Assembly (NCBI GenBank): GCA_025928435.1
Contig: JAICJM010000071.1
Span: forward strand, 1-17,189
Length of the DNA: 17,189 nt
Reading direction: 5' to 3'
Source of the DNA: Thermoleophilia bacterium
GTDB lineage: Bacteria > Actinomycetota > Thermoleophilia > Gaiellales > JAICJC01
Made by a program: the position numbers and the translations under genes. The notes beneath the pieces were generated by a model. It ran no database searches and had not been told where the DNA came from. It was given only the letters and a program-made list of their open reading frames with translations. Of this stretch, positions 15,760 to 17,189 are shown in pieces; positions within the stretch are counted from its first letter, which is position 1; each line of letters opens with the position of its first letter.

Positions 15760-15765
15760 AGTCTA
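15760..15765 (-). promoter_or_regulatory. Putative -10 TAGACT for the 87-residue gene
   Basis: Read on the minus strand, TAGACT ends 6 nt before the ATG at 15753. Its TAG is the stop codon of the Wzz-like gene, making this the fifth stop-embedded hexamer and the only one on the minus strand. It is identical to the hexamer before mqnE. Confidence 0.45.
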
Positions 15766-16674
15766 TGCCCGGAGGCGGCGCGGGCGGACGCTCAGCGCCT
15801 CCCAGGCCAGGGCCAGCCCGACGCCCACGATCAGCCCCACCATCGCGGCGATCACGAGCGAGCTGCGGCGCGTCGCCGCGTTGACCTTGCGGCCGGTGGC
15901 ACGGGAGATGAACTGCGCCGACTCGATGTCCCTCGTCGCCACCAACGCGACCTGGTCGTTCGTCAGGTTGAGCGTGAGCGTCCCGATCTGGGTGGCCGAC
16001 GCCGAGAGGTCGCTCACCAGCGGCGAGGAGGCCGCCACCTTGTCGAGCGGCGCCGCGTTGGACGCGTCGATCGCCGCCAGGTTCGCATGCGCCCGCTTCT
16101 GCACCTCCTTGAGCGTCGCCATCTCGGCCTGCTCCGACTTCACGCGGTCGGCGATCAGGTGCGCCTTCAGGTCCGTGTAGCGGTTGGCGTAGTCGATCAG
16201 CGACTGGGCCAGCGTGTTCGTGGCCGTCTGCACCTTCGCCCGCGTCCACGGGCCCTCGACGGTGATCGTGATCGTGGGCGGGCCGCCGCCCGTCGCGGCC
16301 TTCGCGCCACCCGTCCCGGAGGGAGATGAGGACAGCACGCTCACGTGCTTGCGCAGGCTGCGGTTGTCGATGCCGGCCGCATCGGCGGCCTTGGCGATCT
16401 GCTGCGGCGCCGTGACGTACTGAATCGAGATGTTGGCGTTCGAGAGCGGCGTCGAGGTCAGCACCGAAGAGCCGCCCGGCGTGAAGGGCTGCCCGAGGTA
16501 CACGGACGCCATCGCGGAGGATTGCTTGGTCGCGCCGCTCACGCCGTGGAGGAACACGATCGCCACGGCCGCCACGACGGCGAGAACGACCACGTACCAG
16601 CGTCTCGCGGCACGCCGGAAGTACTCGGTCACCCGCACCTCGCCGGCGGGCTGCGGGGGCAGGGGTGCGGACAC
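15763..16674 (-). CDS. Wzz-like chain-length determinant / capsular polysaccharide co-polymerase
   Basis: The 303-residue product has the layout of Wzz/YveK-type polysaccharide co-polymerases: a short cytoplasmic N-terminus, a first membrane helix (about 26-46, WYVVVLAVVAAVAIVFLHGV), a large extracytoplasmic part with alpha/beta then helical coiled-coil character (KSEQAEMATLKEVQKRAHAN), and a second membrane helix near the C-terminus (SLVIAAMVGLIVGVGLALAW) with a basic tail. Such proteins set the length of surface polysaccharides. No kinase domain is fused and no Walker motif is seen. GTG 16674 is chosen because a TAGACT hexamer lies 8 nt upstream; the frame is open farther upstream only as a shadow of the divergent glycosyltransferase. 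The start codons of the two genes are 24 bp apart. Confidence 0.82.
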   Translation of the reverse strand: MSAPLPPQPAGEVRVTEYFRRAARRWYVVVLAVVAAVAIVFLHGVSGATKQSSAMASVYLGQPFTPGGSSVLTSTPLSNANISIQYVTAPQQIAKAADAAGIDNRSLRKHVSVLSSSPSGTGGAKAATGGGPPTITITVEGPWTRAKVQTATNTLAQSLIDYANRYTDLKAHLIADRVKSEQAEMATLKEVQKRAHANLAAIDASNAAPLDKVAASSPLVSDLSASATQIGTLTLNLTNDQVALVATRDIESAQFISRATGRKVNAATRRSSLVIAAMVGLIVGVGLALAWEALSVRPRRLRA

Positions 16675-16681
16675 GGGCGAG

Positions 16682-16688
16682 TAGTCTA
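16682..16688. promoter_or_regulatory. Symmetrical -10 TAGTCTA shared by divergent genes
   Basis: The plus strand reads TAGTCT (16682-16687) and the minus strand reads TAGACT (16688-16683) over the same bases. The Wzz-like GTG is 8 nt away on one side and the glycosyltransferase TTG is 11 nt away on the other. One heptamer may therefore drive both genes, with polymerases competing for it. Confidence 0.45.
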
Positions 16689-16698
16689 CCCAGCCCCA

Positions 16699-17189
16699 TT
16701 GGAGCAAGCTTCGGTCACTCGTCCCCTCCGCGTGGCGCTCGTCGACCCGTCCGGATACTCGCGTCCGTACGACCACGAGCTCGCCCGTGCCCTCGCCGGG
16801 CGCGGCCACGAGGTCACGCTGTGGACGTCTCCGTTCGCGCACGGAGACGCCCCCGAGCCGGCCGGATACGCCGTCCGCGAGCACTTCTACCGCCGCAGCA
16901 ACGGGATGCGCGTCGGCGCCCGCATCCGGCCTGCCGCCAAGGCGGCCGAGCACCTGGACGACCTTCGCCGCCTGGGCGGGCACCTGCGCCGCGAGCGGCC
17001 CGACGTCGTCCATGTCCAATGGAGCGTGCTCCGGCCCGTGGAGCGCCGCTTCTACCGGCGGCTGCATGCGGGGGGCGTGCCGGTCGTCTTCACGGCGCAC
17101 GACCCGCTGCCGAACGTCGGCGGGCCGGGCCGGCGGCGCTCCGCGGCCGCGACGGCGCGGGCGTTCGCCCGGGTGATCTGCCACAGCGA
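16699..17189 (+). CDS. Glycosyltransferase family 4, N-terminal part (3' end outside window)
   Basis: The visible ~163 residues form the N-terminal Rossmann half of a GT-B glycosyltransferase: RVALVDPSGYSRPYDHELARAL, then GRGHEVTLWTS, RRERPDVVHVQWSVLRP and GVPVVFTAHDPLPN. The HDPLPN stretch matches the acceptor-binding region of family 4 enzymes that build exopolysaccharide or lipid-linked glycans at the inner face of the membrane. The nucleotide-sugar-binding C-terminal half lies beyond the window. I prefer TTG 16699, which keeps the first beta strand and follows the TAGTCT hexamer by 11 nt. GTG 16732 is the alternative and shortens that strand. It is divergent from the Wzz-like gene, so the two probably serve one polysaccharide locus extending to the right. 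Confidence 0.85.
   Translation, partial: MEQASVTRPLRVALVDPSGYSRPYDHELARALAGRGHEVTLWTSPFAHGDAPEPAGYAVREHFYRRSNGMRVGARIRPAAKAAEHLDDLRRLGGHLRRERPDVVHVQWSVLRPVERRFYRRLHAGGVPVVFTAHDPLPNVGGPGRRRSAAATARAFARVICHS

Overview
This window is about 17.2 kb of very GC-rich bacterial DNA, densely coding on both strands with almost no intergenic space. GTG starts are frequent, there are TTG- and CTG-type starts, and clear Shine-Dalgarno sequences are nearly absent. Together with futalosine-pathway menaquinone genes, this fits a deep-branching actinobacterium such as the Thermoleophilia (Gaiellales/Solirubrobacterales). That placement is inference. No rRNA, tRNA, CRISPR array, insertion sequence or prophage gene was seen, and no stretch over 300 bases lacks a gene.

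Left part (1-3033, plus strand): the 3' end of a secreted polysaccharide deacetylase is followed by mqnE (aminofutalosine synthase) and mqnA (chorismate dehydratase). mqnA appears to start at a CTG that overlaps the mqnE stop.

Positions 3030-8956 (minus strand): a tight three-gene operon encodes a GT-C-like polytopic membrane protein, a PhoD-type metallophosphatase with extra N-terminal beta domains, and a second GT-C-like membrane protein. A possible 12-codon leaderless mini-ORF precedes it. This cassette separates mqnE-mqnA from mqnC.

Positions 9018-11767 (plus): mqnC (dehypoxanthine futalosine cyclase), a small SRPBCC-fold protein and an MFS exporter-like protein. With mqnE and mqnA, the window supplies three menaquinone steps (chorismate to aminofutalosine, and futalosine-derived cyclisation). 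mqnB, mqnD and later steps are not here.

Positions 11778-15480 (plus): a DedA-family membrane protein, a DegT/DnrJ/EryC1-type sugar aminotransferase, a DUF354 GT-B-like protein and a LysR regulator. A double 13-bp palindrome lies just upstream of the LysR gene. Right end: an 87-residue orphan and a Wzz-like chain-length protein on the minus strand, and the start of a family-4 glycosyltransferase on the plus strand. Much of this part looks like cell-surface polysaccharide metabolism.

The most unusual feature is promoter layout. A TANNNT -10 hexamer lies 6-11 nt upstream of many start codons, implying leaderless or nearly leaderless mRNAs. In five cases the stop codon (TAG/TAA) of the upstream gene forms the first three bases of that hexamer. 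The Wzz/glycosyltransferase pair appears to share one symmetrical -10 (TAGTCTA).
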